From contig JAFYNR010000025.1 of NCBI GenBank assembly GCA_017548045.1, forward strand, positions 1 to 64,000: DNA of 64,000 bases. Reading direction: 5' to 3'. The notes beneath the pieces are model-generated. The model was not told the origin of the DNA, did not search any database, and worked only from the letters and a program-made list of their open reading frames with translations. Positions 1 to 8,513 of the stretch are shown here, in pieces. The DNA comes from Clostridia bacterium. Lineage in GTDB: Bacteria; Bacillota; Clostridia; Oscillospirales; Acutalibacteraceae. Within the stretch, counting starts at the first letter, position 1. Each line of letters starts with the position of its first letter. The position numbers and the translations under genes are program-made.

Positions 1-172
1 CTTAGAGCATCAATCGCTCAAAATGTCATTCACTGACATCTTTCCTCGTTCTTCACGAGAATTACTGCTGTACTTGAAGTACATACTCAAATTAATCTTC
101 AAGGGTTTTTTAATCAATCGTTGTTTAATTTTCAAGGTGCGCTGCATCTCGCTCACTCGCGAGTGCTCGACT
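1..172 (-). other. probable rRNA operon leader (16S gene off the left edge)
   Basis: Read on the minus strand, the stretch after the promoter at 173-201 contains a CTTGAAAATTAAACAACG box, very like the TTTGAAAACTAAACAA box of Firmicutes 16S leaders. It then has a chain of small hairpins: GAGC/GCTC (5-19), ATGTCA/TGACAT (23-39) and CTCGT/ACGAG (45-59). No credible ORF uses it. I infer that this is the transcribed leader of an rRNA operon running leftward out of the window; the rRNA gene itself is not visible. A tRNA or other stable-RNA operon is the alternative. Confidence 0.6.
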
Positions 173-201
173 ATATTACCAAATCCTAACCCATTTGTCA
201 A
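173..201 (-). promoter_or_regulatory. strong sigma-A promoter of the probable rRNA operon
   Basis: On the minus strand, TTGACA (201-196), a 17-bp spacer and TAATAT (178-173). Perfect -35 and spacing. A CACTCGCGAGTG palindrome lies just downstream near the expected start of transcription. Confidence 0.75.
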
Positions 202-204
202 CAC

Positions 205-423
205 CTTTTTTCAATCTTTTTTCTTCTCTTGTCAACTTCGCCGTGTGTTTCGACAAATAGGTGTATCATATACTGTTTTGCGAGTAAATAAACTGTATTA
301 TATATCCTTGGTTTCAAGGCTGTATACCTTTGTCGCAGCAACAAACATTGCAAGTCGAATATATTATTGTATATTAAATCAATAAAATTATTAAAAAAAC
401 ATTATATTATGTAGTTTTTGCCC
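205..423. other. AT-rich intergenic stretch
   Basis: Between the divergent rRNA-type promoter and the acn promoter. It is AT-rich with no supported ORF, terminator or RNA that I can recognise. Confidence 0.5.
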
Positions 424-453
424 TTGACTTGAAGGGTACGATTGCAATATAAT
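424..453 (+). promoter_or_regulatory. promoter of acn-icd with inverted repeat
   Basis: TTGACT (424-429), 18-bp spacer, TATAAT (448-453). The -35 box sits inside an inverted repeat CCCTT-N6-AAGGG (421-436) that could be an operator. The ribosome binding site GGAGG (482-486) precedes the ATG at 496 by 9 nt. Confidence 0.65.
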
Positions 454-495
454 TTACATCAATAATGTAATAAATCATTTTGGAGGTATATAGAT

Positions 496-2430
496 ATGGG
501 TATGACAATCGGTCAGAAGCTGATAAAGAGCCATCTTGTCAGCGGCGAAATGATTCCCGGAACCGAAATCGGTCTTAAAATTGACCAGACCCTCACTCAG
601 GATGCAACAGGCACAATGGCCTATCTTGAATTTGAGGCTATGGGTGTTGAAAGAGTACGCACAGAACTTTCGGTTTCATATATTGACCACAACACATTAC
701 AGAACGGTTTTGAAAATGCTGACGACCACAGATTCATTCAGAGTGTAGCCAAGAAGAGAGGTCTTCTTTTCTCAAAGCCCGGTAACGGCATCTGCCATCA
801 GCTTCATCTTGAACGCTTCGGCAAGCCCGGCAAAACTCTTATCGGTTCAGACAGCCACACTCCCACAGGCGGCGGTATCGGTATGCTTGCAATCGGTGCA
901 GGCGGCCTTGACGTTGCGGTTGCAATGGGCGGCGGTACATACTACACCACAATGCCCAAGATGACACTTGTACGCCTTTCAGGCAAGCTTTCACCTTGGG
1001 TTGGCGCAAAGGATATTATTCTTGAAGTTCTTCGCATTATGAGTGTTAAGGGCGGCGTTGGAAAAATCATCGAATACGGCGGTGAGGGTGTAAAGACCCT
1101 TTCAGTGCCTGAAAGAGCTACCATTACAAATATGGGTGCCGAGCTCGGTGCAACAACATCCGTATTCCCTTCAGACGAAACCACAAAGGCTTTCCTCAAG
1201 GCTCAGGGCAGAGAAGATGACTGGACTGAACTTCTTCCCGACGCAGATGCTGAATACGATGAAATCATTGATATTGACCTCTGCAAGCTTGCGCCCATGG
1301 CAGCTATGCCTCATATGCCCGATAACGTAAAGACAGTTGAAGAAATCGGAAACATTGAAATCAGCCAGGTATGCATCGGTTCCTGCACAAACTCATCACT
1401 GCTTGACCTTCTTAAGGTTGCGGCCATACTCAAGGGCAAAAAAGTTGCTCCCAATGTAAGCCTTACAATTTCACCCGGCTCAATGCAGGTTCTCAATATG
1501 CTTTCACTTAACGGTGCACTTTCAGATATTCTCTGTGCAGGTGCAAGACTTCTTGAATGCTCATGCGGTCCTTGCATCGGTATGGGTCAGTCACCCCAGT
1601 CAAAGGGTGTTTCACTCCGTACATTCAACAGAAACTTTGAGGGTCGTTCAGGTACAGCGGATGCAGGCATCTACCTTGTAAGCCCCGAAGTTGCAGCGGC
1701 ATCTGCAATCACAGGCTACCTTACAGACCCCAGAACACTCGGCGAAATGCCTGAAATCACAATGCCCGAGCGTTTCATTATCAATGACAATATGATTGAG
1801 CTTCCTGCTTCCGTTGAAGAAGCTGACAGCGTTGAAATCAAATACGGTCCCAACATCAAACCCTTCCCCACAAGCGTTGAGCTTCCCGAAAGCATTGAAG
1901 CACCTGCTATCCTTAAAGTAGGTGACAACATTACAACCGACCATATTATGCCCGCAGGCGCAAAGATTCTCCCCTACCGTTCAAACATCCCCTTCCTTTC
2001 AAACTTCTGCTTCAAACAGTGTGACGAGCATTTTGCAGAACGCTGTAAGGCGGCAGGAGAGGGCTTCATCATCGGCGGTGCAAACTACGGTCAGGGCTCA
2101 TCAAGAGAACACGCAGCACTTGTTCCTCTTTATCTCGGAATCAAAGCTGTTATCGCAAAATCATTTGCAAGAATTCACTGTGCTAACCTTATCAACGCAG
2201 GTATTATGCCCTTCACATTCGCAAACCCCGACGATTACGATAAGATTGACACTGATGATATGCTTGCACTTAACGGCATCAGAGAAAACATCAAAAACGG
2301 CAGCAAGGTAGTTCTTGAAAACCTTACAAAGGGCGAGAAATACGAGCTTGCTTACGATTATTCAGACAGACAGACCGCAATGATTCTTGACGGCGGCCTT
2401 CTCAACTACACAAAGAATATCGGTAAATAA
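496..2430 (+). CDS. acn: aconitate hydratase
   Basis: Interconverts citrate and isocitrate through a [4Fe-4S] cluster in the cytoplasm. The 644-residue protein is the compact aconitase/isopropylmalate-isomerase form common in Clostridia, shorter than the roughly 900-residue AcnA. Visible signatures are GSDSHTPTGGGIG near residue 117, cluster cysteines in CIGSCTNSS and CSCGPCIGMG, and a C-terminal swivel domain with GANYGQGSSREHAA. It lies 12 nt upstream of an isocitrate dehydrogenase gene with a single promoter, so the two form the citrate-to-2-oxoglutarate arm used for glutamate synthesis. No citrate synthase is present in the window. Homoaconitase or an isopropylmalate isomerase is unlikely given the fused layout and the neighbour. 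Confidence 0.93.
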   Translation: MGMTIGQKLIKSHLVSGEMIPGTEIGLKIDQTLTQDATGTMAYLEFEAMGVERVRTELSVSYIDHNTLQNGFENADDHRFIQSVAKKRGLLFSKPGNGICHQLHLERFGKPGKTLIGSDSHTPTGGGIGMLAIGAGGLDVAVAMGGGTYYTTMPKMTLVRLSGKLSPWVGAKDIILEVLRIMSVKGGVGKIIEYGGEGVKTLSVPERATITNMGAELGATTSVFPSDETTKAFLKAQGREDDWTELLPDADAEYDEIIDIDLCKLAPMAAMPHMPDNVKTVEEIGNIEISQVCIGSCTNSSLLDLLKVAAILKGKKVAPNVSLTISPGSMQVLNMLSLNGALSDILCAGARLLECSCGPCIGMGQSPQSKGVSLRTFNRNFEGRSGTADAGIYLVSPEVAAASAITGYLTDPRTLGEMPEITMPERFIINDNMIELPASVEEADSVEIKYGPNIKPFPTSVELPESIEAPAILKVGDNITTDHIMPAGAKILPYRSNIPFLSNFCFKQCDEHFAERCKAAGEGFIIGGANYGQGSSREHAALVPLYLGIKAVIAKSFARIHCANLINAGIMPFTFANPDDYDKIDTDDMLALNGIRENIKNGSKVVLENLTKGEKYELAYDYSDRQTAMILDGGLLNYTKNIGK

Positions 2431-2442
2431 GGAGAAAAGAAA

Positions 2443-3606
2443 ATGACAGAAGTACAGATTAAGGCTGCACTTGAAAAGTTTGAAGCTCTTATCAGAGAGC
2501 AGGACGCAAGAAGCGATGCTATCAAGCAGCAGGGCGATTTCATTGACTACTCAAAGCTTGACAAGCTCACAATCGGCGTTTGCGGCGGTGACGGCATAGG
2601 TCCCATCATCACAAACGAGGCTGCAAGAGTTCTTGAATTCCTTCTCAAGAAGGACGTTGAGGCAGGCAAAATCGAGTTCAAGACTATTGACGGTCTTACC
2701 ATCGAAAATCGCGTTGCCGTTAACAAGGCAATTCCCGATGACGTTCTTGAAGAACTTAAAAAGTGCCCCGTTATCCTTAAAGGACCCACAACCACTCCCC
2801 AGGCAGGCGATCCCTGGCCCAACATTGAAAGTGCAAACGTTGCAATGAGAAAAGCACTTGACCTTTTCTGCAACCTCCGCCCCGTTAAAGTTCCCGAAGA
2901 AGGCATTGACTGGACCTTCTTCCGTGAGAATACGGAAGGCGCTTATGCGGTAGGATCAAAGGGTATCCACGTTACTGATGACCTTGCAATGGACTTTGTT
3001 GTTACCACAACAGAAGGTTCACAGAGAATTGCACGCCTTGCTTATGATTACGCAAGAAGAAACGGCAAAAACAGAGTTTCAATCATCCAGAAAGCAAACG
3101 TTATCAAAACAACAGACGGTAAATTCCTTAACCTCTGCAAGGAAGTAGGCAAGGAATACCCCGAAATCACAACCGACGAATGGTATATCGATATCACAAC
3201 CGCAAAGCTCATCGATAAGAAAAGAAGAACAGATTTCAAGGTATTCGTTCTTCCCAACCTTTACGGCGATATCATTACCGACGAAGCTGCTGAATTCCAG
3301 GGCGGCGTAGGCACAGCAGGCAGCGCAAACATCGGTAAGAAATATGCAATGTTTGAGGCTATCCACGGCTCAGCTCCCAGAATGATCAGAGAAGGCAGAG
3401 GACAGTATGCAGACCCCTGCTCAATGCTCAGAGCAGCAGTTATGCTTCTTTCACACATCGGCAAGCAGGCTGAGGCTGACAAGCTTGAAAGAGCTCTTGA
3501 TATTTGTATGTACGAAGAAAAGAAGCTTAAGATTACGGGCCGTGCAGACGGAGCAACCTGTGAAGATTTCGGCAATTACGTAATGGAAACACTTACAACA
3601 CTTTAA
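2443..3606 (+). CDS. icd: isocitrate dehydrogenase (isocitrate/isopropylmalate dehydrogenase family)
   Basis: Oxidative decarboxylation of isocitrate to 2-oxoglutarate. The 387-residue protein carries the N-terminal GGDGIGP loop (around residue 48), the substrate-binding ENTEGAYAVG, the metal-binding DIITDEAAEFQGG segment and FEAIHGSAPRM near the C-terminus. The ribosome binding site GGAGAAAAGAAA precedes the ATG. It is co-transcribed with acn, which favours isocitrate over isopropylmalate as substrate. I cannot decide NAD versus NADP use from the sequence alone. A strong terminator follows. Confidence 0.88.
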   Translation: MTEVQIKAALEKFEALIREQDARSDAIKQQGDFIDYSKLDKLTIGVCGGDGIGPIITNEAARVLEFLLKKDVEAGKIEFKTIDGLTIENRVAVNKAIPDDVLEELKKCPVILKGPTTTPQAGDPWPNIESANVAMRKALDLFCNLRPVKVPEEGIDWTFFRENTEGAYAVGSKGIHVTDDLAMDFVVTTTEGSQRIARLAYDYARRNGKNRVSIIQKANVIKTTDGKFLNLCKEVGKEYPEITTDEWYIDITTAKLIDKKRRTDFKVFVLPNLYGDIITDEAAEFQGGVGTAGSANIGKKYAMFEAIHGSAPRMIREGRGQYADPCSMLRAAVMLLSHIGKQAEADKLERALDICMYEEKKLKITGRADGATCEDFGNYVMETLTTL

Positions 3607-3628
3607 TATAATGTAATTATGTAAAGTT

Positions 3629-3668
3629 ATCCCCCGAGAAGGAAAAAACCTTTTCGGGGGATGTTTTC
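3629..3668 (+). terminator. terminator of acn-icd
   Basis: A 14-bp stem (3629-3642 with 3649-3662, A6 loop) followed by GTTTTCATTT. It lies between convergent genes and probably works mainly for the plus strand. Confidence 0.85.
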
Positions 3669-3846
3669 ATTTATTAACTATCGGTGTTATAACAGGCTTA
3701 CCTTCACGGTCAAGCAACGGGGTAAGTCCGCCTGCATATCCGGATGAAGCAAACAGATAATTCACACCTGTTTCCTTGTCAACCAGAATCATCATCGTAC
3801 CCAAATCCTGAGAATATACTTTTTCAAATCTCTTTTCTTTAGCCAT
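3667..3846 (-). CDS. DUF6440 family small protein
   Basis: A 59-residue protein starting MAKEKRFEKVY. It has the features I associate with the DUF6440 family: a VDKETGVNYLF segment and a C-terminal GLTPLLDREGKPV. Its function is unknown. An in-frame GTG four codons upstream exists, but AAAGGTG is placed 8 nt before the ATG at 3846, so I chose the ATG. It follows the secreted protein upstream by 17 nt and probably shares its transcript. Confidence 0.75.
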   Translation of the reverse strand: MAKEKRFEKVYSQDLGTMMILVDKETGVNYLFASSGYAGGLTPLLDREGKPVITPIVNK

Positions 3847-3863
3847 AAATATCACCTTTCAAA

Positions 3864-4511
3864 TCAGCTTACGCTATAATCGCTGGCAAGCTCAAGGTGT
3901 GCATCATCGCCCAGCCCTTTAAGTCTGTATACGTTCTCTCTGGGCGGACAGTACATTTCAAGCACTCCCTTTTTCGCTCCGCTTACCATAAGCATAAACT
4001 GGGTTATGGCAGGAATAAGAAGCGAAAAATAGCCCTGGTGTGTAACGGAATTCCACATTGAAAAAGCAAAGGTGGCACAGTTGCCGCCAAAGCCCCAATA
4101 GTTAGGGTATGAAAGCAGCTTGTTGTGGAGAGTGGCAAGCTCGTCGGCATTCATTTCAACCGATTTTGACCACACCTTATCCATTCTGTTTTTGGTATTC
4201 TCCTTATAAGCTTCTATGTTGTAATAGATACCCCAGCCGTCATTGACGGAAAAAGAAAACACACCTACCGAAACACCCTGACCCACAGGCACGGTATAAT
4301 GACCAACCTGAATAGGCTTATTGCTCTCATTATGAACATAAATCCAGGTGTGTCCCGAAACAGGCCACACATAAATTGCTGAGCATATTGACAATGTAGC
4401 AACCGTATCGTCACTTTCAGCAGCAGGCGTTGAGTCCGTGGCAAAGCACACCGTAAATGCTGTTAACGCTATTGCAAGTGCAAGGATAACTGCCGTAATT
4501 TTTTTAATCAT
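3864..4511 (-). CDS. secreted protein, possible permuted papain-like fold
   Basis: A 215-residue protein with a clear signal peptide (hydrophobic residues 5-23, ending FATDS). The mature part holds GHTWIYVHN and, about 85 residues later, FGGNCATFAFSMWNS. A conserved-looking His followed later by a Cys at the start of a helix is the order seen in permuted NlpC/P60-like (YiiX/LRAT-type) hydrolases, so a cell-wall or lipid hydrolase role is possible. This is inference from motif order only; I do not recognise the family. It lies just downstream of the metallophosphoesterase gene (12-nt gap). Confidence 0.6.
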   Translation of the reverse strand: MIKKITAVILALAIALTAFTVCFATDSTPAAESDDTVATLSICSAIYVWPVSGHTWIYVHNESNKPIQVGHYTVPVGQGVSVGVFSFSVNDGWGIYYNIEAYKENTKNRMDKVWSKSVEMNADELATLHNKLLSYPNYWGFGGNCATFAFSMWNSVTHQGYFSLLIPAITQFMLMVSGAKKGVLEMYCPPRENVYRLKGLGDDAHLELASDYSVS

Positions 4512-4523
4512 TTTTTATCCCCT

Positions 4524-5657
4524 TTACTTCTTTTTAATCAGCGCACCGATTACACCGGCAGTAACTGCCGCCGCACCTGCAAGCACGGTAAACTTCTGCT
4601 TTTCTTTTTCATCCGCATCCCAGAAATAGCGAAGCTTTGCGCCTGCACTTCTGCCGCAGAGTTCATCATAATTGAAGAAATAGGTGATATAATCCCCGGG
4701 GTCGCGCTCATTGATTTCGAACACTCTGACACCCCTTGTTTTGTCGCCGTAGCAACGGAAGGATGCACAGGAAGTCTGAATGAAATCTATTCCCTTATAA
4801 TTGCCCTCAAAGCAGTTTCTGTGGTCGTGACCTGAAACAACAGCTTTTACATCTCCGCATTCAAGAGCGGCATCAAAAAGACCTGAAGTTTCTTCAAGAA
4901 TACAGGGACACTCACCCATCTGTCCTCTGACATCGTCTTTAAGTCTGCACCAACCGTCTTTGCAAGGCACTGCACCCGGTGCATCGGGACCACAGAGCTC
5001 AATAAGATTCATAATCTCGGGCAGAGGAATATGTGCAAACATAAGAGAAGGCACGGGCTTTCCGCCGTTTTCTGAGGTAAGCCTTGCACTTTCTTTTTTG
5101 TACCATTCAACGGTTTCAGGCTTTATCGCCTGGAAACATTTATCCTGAATTTTATCGTACCACGCACTGTCAAGCATCCAGAGATTGAACAGAAGCTTGT
5201 CACCGTCGTGAGAATAAACGGGAATGTTATATGTATCGCAATCTACCTTGCCGTTACGGGTATTCATAGGCATACACATTGAGTAACTGCGGTAAATATC
5301 TGCCTGCTCATCCTTTGAAACGGCATTCATATCATCGTGATTGCCGTAAATCATAGCAAAAGGAATCTTTCTTTTTTCAAGAGGCTCGCAGATATGACGG
5401 ATAGAATCCTTCATAACGCTGAGTGTCGCCGCCTTGCCGCTTGCAATCTGTTTAGTTCCAAATCTCGCATCAAGCAAGTGGTTACCCAGAATATTGTCAC
5501 CTGTAAACACCACAAGGTCGGGCTTGATTTTGTCATATGCATTATCAAGCATTTTTACCATTGCTTTACGCACGTATTTCATATCCTGAGGGTCGCTGAC
5601 CTGCATTATAATCAGCTTTCCGTCAGGTCTGAATCTGATTTCATTACTCTTTCTCAT
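4524..5657 (-). CDS. calcineurin-like metallophosphoesterase
   Basis: A 377-residue phosphoesterase of the calcineurin-like fold. The metal-ligand blocks are visible: SDPQD (near residue 21), GDN (near 54), YGNHDD (near 104) and GHDHRN (near 274). The first block has DxQ where most relatives have DxH. The C-terminus ends in a short hydrophobic segment, VLAGAAAVTAGVIGALIKKK, that could be a membrane tail. Substrate unknown; phosphomonoesters, nucleotides or phospholipid head groups are all possible. Start ATG with CGGAGA 5 nt upstream. It sits downstream of the lipid kinase gene. Confidence 0.82.
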   Translation of the reverse strand: MRKSNEIRFRPDGKLIIMQVSDPQDMKYVRKAMVKMLDNAYDKIKPDLVVFTGDNILGNHLLDARFGTKQIASGKAATLSVMKDSIRHICEPLEKRKIPFAMIYGNHDDMNAVSKDEQADIYRSYSMCMPMNTRNGKVDCDTYNIPVYSHDGDKLLFNLWMLDSAWYDKIQDKCFQAIKPETVEWYKKESARLTSENGGKPVPSLMFAHIPLPEIMNLIELCGPDAPGAVPCKDGWCRLKDDVRGQMGECPCILEETSGLFDAALECGDVKAVVSGHDHRNCFEGNYKGIDFIQTSCASFRCYGDKTRGVRVFEINERDPGDYITYFFNYDELCGRSAGAKLRYFWDADEKEKQKFTVLAGAAAVTAGVIGALIKKK

Positions 5658-5706
5658 AATTATCTCCGAAAGTCAAAGCAGAGGGCGGTAAAGCCCTCCG
5701 CCGATT

Positions 5707-6645
5707 TTATTTGTTCGAAAGTCTCTTTTCTCTTTCCTCAAGGAACTTTGACTTTGCGGGAACAACGTAGGTTATGCCCTTTTCAATAATTTCAAACGAA
5801 GTATCGGTTACATACTTGATTTCACCGTCAACGTTTACAGCGGCAGGCTTGTCACTGTGGATAACCAGCTTTTTGCCTCTTGTAAATTCGGTGATATCCC
5901 AATCAAGATGCTCGCCTCTCTTATACTTGTTGAGAAGTGTAACAAGCTTGGGTCTGCTTACTCTTGACTCAACGATTACAAAGTCAAGAAGACCGTCCTC
6001 GGGCAGTGCAAGAGGTGCAGCCATAAATCCGCCGCCGTACCATCTTGAATTACCGCAGAAGCAGAAAAGACAATCCTTCGTTTTCTTTTCGCCGCCGTCA
6101 ATACTGTATGTGAATCTGTTTTTGAACTTACGGATGATTGCATAAAGGCAACCGATGTAATAAGCACCCTCGCCCGTTACCAGAGGAAGCTTTTTGATTT
6201 TGCCCTGCATTGCGCAAACCTCGGCATCCATACCCATTGAACACTGATTGATTGCGATTTCATCGTCACACTTGATAACGTCAAATTCAACGGGAACACC
6301 GTTAATCTGATCATCAAGATTAAGAAATTCTTCTTTTGTGCCGAAAAGACGGATAAAGTCGTTACCCGAACCGAGAGGAATTACGGCAACCTGAGCATTT
6401 TTATAACCGAATGCACCGTTGACAACATCATAAAGAGTGCCGTCACCGCCGCAGGCATAAAAACGGATTTCTTCGCCGCTTGCAGCCTTGTTTCTTACGT
6501 ATTCAATGCCTTCGCCCGCTCTTTCGGTAACGTGGATTTCACAGTTAAGAGAATACTTTTTGCAAACCTCTTCGATTTTGGGTCTTATAAAATCAAGAAC
6601 CTTGCCCTGACCCGCCGCAGGATTGATAACAAAAATATGCTTCAT
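5707..6645 (-). CDS. diacylglycerol kinase / YegS-BmrU family lipid kinase
   Basis: A 312-residue cytoplasmic lipid kinase with the DAGK catalytic fold: NPAAGQGK at residue 8, GGDGTLYDVVNGA near 85 (the nucleotide-binding GGDGT) and PLGSGNDF near 110. The length is normal for DgkB/YegS proteins. DgkB-type members recycle diacylglycerol left by lipoteichoic acid synthesis, but members acting on other lipids exist, so I leave the symbol empty. The start has an AAGGAG site upstream. Fourteen nt separate it from the preceding methyltransferase gene. Confidence 0.85.
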   Translation of the reverse strand: MKHIFVINPAAGQGKVLDFIRPKIEEVCKKYSLNCEIHVTERAGEGIEYVRNKAASGEEIRFYACGGDGTLYDVVNGAFGYKNAQVAVIPLGSGNDFIRLFGTKEEFLNLDDQINGVPVEFDVIKCDDEIAINQCSMGMDAEVCAMQGKIKKLPLVTGEGAYYIGCLYAIIRKFKNRFTYSIDGGEKKTKDCLFCFCGNSRWYGGGFMAAPLALPEDGLLDFVIVESRVSRPKLVTLLNKYKRGEHLDWDITEFTRGKKLVIHSDKPAAVNVDGEIKYVTDTSFEIIEKGITYVVPAKSKFLEEREKRLSNK

Positions 6646-6659
6646 AGTTTTACTTCTCC

Positions 6660-7775
6660 TTACTTATAATACATAAACAACTGGCATTTGATCATACCGT
6701 TATATAATTTACGTCTTTTATCCGCTTTTCTTCCGAAAGCCTTTTCGAATTCTTCATCAGGGCTTATTATGCTGTAAGACCAGCCCTTTTTCTGCTCAAA
6801 CGCTTTGCCCATCACGTTATAAATTTTTTCACACTCGGTTATGTCGAGCAGTCTTTCGCCGTACGGCGGATTACAGATAAGTGTACCTCGCTCGGTTTCG
6901 GGTCTGAATTTTGAAACGTCCGCAACCTTGAAACGGATTTTATCCGCAACGCCGGCTCTTTTTGCATTGACCATTGCAATTTCAATCGCCTTTGCGTCTA
7001 TATCGGAACCGAATGCCATAAAATCATCGCAGGGTCTTACAAGGCTTCTCGCTCTCTCTCTTTCTTCTTCCCATACGTTTCTGTTTATAACACCGAATCG
7101 CTCCGCATTGAATCTGCGGTTGATGCCGGGAGCAATGTTTGCCGCCATCATAGCGCCTTCAACAAGAATAGTTCCCGAACCGCACATAGGATCATAAAGC
7201 TTGTGATAGGGTCTGAGGTGAGAAAGACTGCAAAGTGCGGCTGCAAGAGTTTCTTTAATGGGCGCATCATTTGCATCAAGCCTGTAACCTCTCTTATGAA
7301 GTCCCATACCCGACGTATCAATAAGCAGCGACACCTTGTCCTTCATTATAGAAAACTGTATCTGATGAACGGGACCCGTTTCTTCAAACCACTCAATTTT
7401 ATATTTTGATTTCAGCCTTTCAACAACCGCTTTTTTAATGATTGCCTGGCAGTCACGGGTACTGAAAAGAGTTGAATTGATTGAATATCCTTTGACGGGG
7501 AAGGCATCAAGCGAACCTATCCATTCCTCCCAAGCAAGGGCTTTGGCACCCTGAAAAAGCTCCTCAAAGCTTCTTGCTTCAAAAGAACCGACAAGAATCT
7601 GCACTCTTTCTGCAAAGCGTGAACAAATATTGACACGGGCAAGAATATTTTCATCGCCGCTGAAAAGCACTCTGCCGTTTTCAGACGTAACGTTTTCTGC
7701 ACCAAAATCCCTGAGCTCGCCTGCTATGAGTGATTCCATTCCCAGAAGACAAGGTATTACAAAATTAATTTTCAT
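6660..7775 (-). CDS. THUMP-domain class I RNA methyltransferase (RlmL N-terminal/YpsC-like)
   Basis: A 371-residue SAM-dependent methyltransferase. The N-terminal half is a THUMP RNA-binding domain. The C-terminal half has a PMCGSGTILVEGA SAM-binding motif near residue 190 and the catalytic NPPYGERL, the N-P-P-Y type typical of guanine-N2 methyltransferases. By family it should modify 23S rRNA (the RlmL N-terminal type, YpsC in Bacillus). The start ATG has AAAGGAG upstream. Confidence 0.85.
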   Translation of the reverse strand: MKINFVIPCLLGMESLIAGELRDFGAENVTSENGRVLFSGDENILARVNICSRFAERVQILVGSFEARSFEELFQGAKALAWEEWIGSLDAFPVKGYSINSTLFSTRDCQAIIKKAVVERLKSKYKIEWFEETGPVHQIQFSIMKDKVSLLIDTSGMGLHKRGYRLDANDAPIKETLAAALCSLSHLRPYHKLYDPMCGSGTILVEGAMMAANIAPGINRRFNAERFGVINRNVWEEERERARSLVRPCDDFMAFGSDIDAKAIEIAMVNAKRAGVADKIRFKVADVSKFRPETERGTLICNPPYGERLLDITECEKIYNVMGKAFEQKKGWSYSIISPDEEFEKAFGRKADKRRKLYNGMIKCQLFMYYK

Positions 7776-7804
7776 CAGATATCTCCTTTGGTTGCCGCTA
7801 ATAA

Positions 7805-7838
7805 GAAAGGCGGGAACCGAGAATACGATTCCCGCCGA
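7805..7838 (-). terminator. terminator downstream of hpf
   Basis: On the minus strand, GGCGGGAA pairs with TTCCCGCC (7809-7836), followed by TTTCTT. It separates hpf from the methyltransferase gene. Confidence 0.75.
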
Positions 7839-7869
7839 TAAAAAACTGAACGTTATTCACTCGGACCTT

Positions 7870-8397
7870 TTATTCAATATCAGGTGTAATAAGACCGTAG
7901 CCGCCGTCGTTGCGTTTGTATACAACCGCAATCTCTCCGCTTGCCTCCTCAAGGAAGACGTAGAACTGATGGTCAAGCAGATTCATCTGAAGAATTGCTT
8001 CATCAACGCTCTGAGGCTTAAGGCTTACGGTTTTGCGTCTTACAAGCTCAAAATCAACCTCTTCCGCCACCTCGGCTTCATCTGCAAAAGCATCAAAGCT
8101 TGCGGCACGAAGTTTCTTTTCGATTCTGGTCTTGTTTTTTCTGATTTGCCTGATAAGGGTGTCAACACATTTGTCGAGAGCTTCATTCATATTTTCGGCT
8201 CTCTCCTGAGCTCTGAAAATCATTCCGTTGTTATTAACGGTGATTTCTACGGACTGTGATGACTTTTCTACGGTTGCAGTTATTTTCGCCTCCGCATCGG
8301 AGCCGAAAAAGCGCTCAATCTTGGCAAGCTTCTTTTCTGCGTGTTCCTTGAAAGATTCTCTGGGTGAGCACTTGCGACCAATAATTGTGATTTTCAT
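7870..8397 (-). CDS. hpf: ribosome hibernation promoting factor, long form
   Basis: A 175-residue dimerising HPF that inactivates 70S ribosomes as 100S dimers in stationary phase. Residues 1-100 form the RaiA/YfiA domain (MKITIIGRK start, KLAKIERFFG). After a linker, the C-terminal domain has FELVRRKTVSLKPQSVDEAILQ and ends in YKRNDGGYGLI, the ribosome dimerisation domain of long HPF. A monocistronic layout with its own terminator fits. AAAAGGGG lies upstream of the ATG, and a TATAAT-like box occurs near 8442. Confidence 0.92.
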   Translation of the reverse strand: MKITIIGRKCSPRESFKEHAEKKLAKIERFFGSDAEAKITATVEKSSQSVEITVNNNGMIFRAQERAENMNEALDKCVDTLIRQIRKNKTRIEKKLRAASFDAFADEAEVAEEVDFELVRRKTVSLKPQSVDEAILQMNLLDHQFYVFLEEASGEIAVVYKRNDGGYGLITPDIE

Positions 8398-8513
8398 ATA
8401 GTCATCCCCTTTTTATGCTATTAAGGTATTCACCTCGGTCTTATTATAGCATATATTAACAAAAAAGAAAAGACTATTTTGTAATTTTTATCGCAAATGT
8501 ATAAAAATCACAA

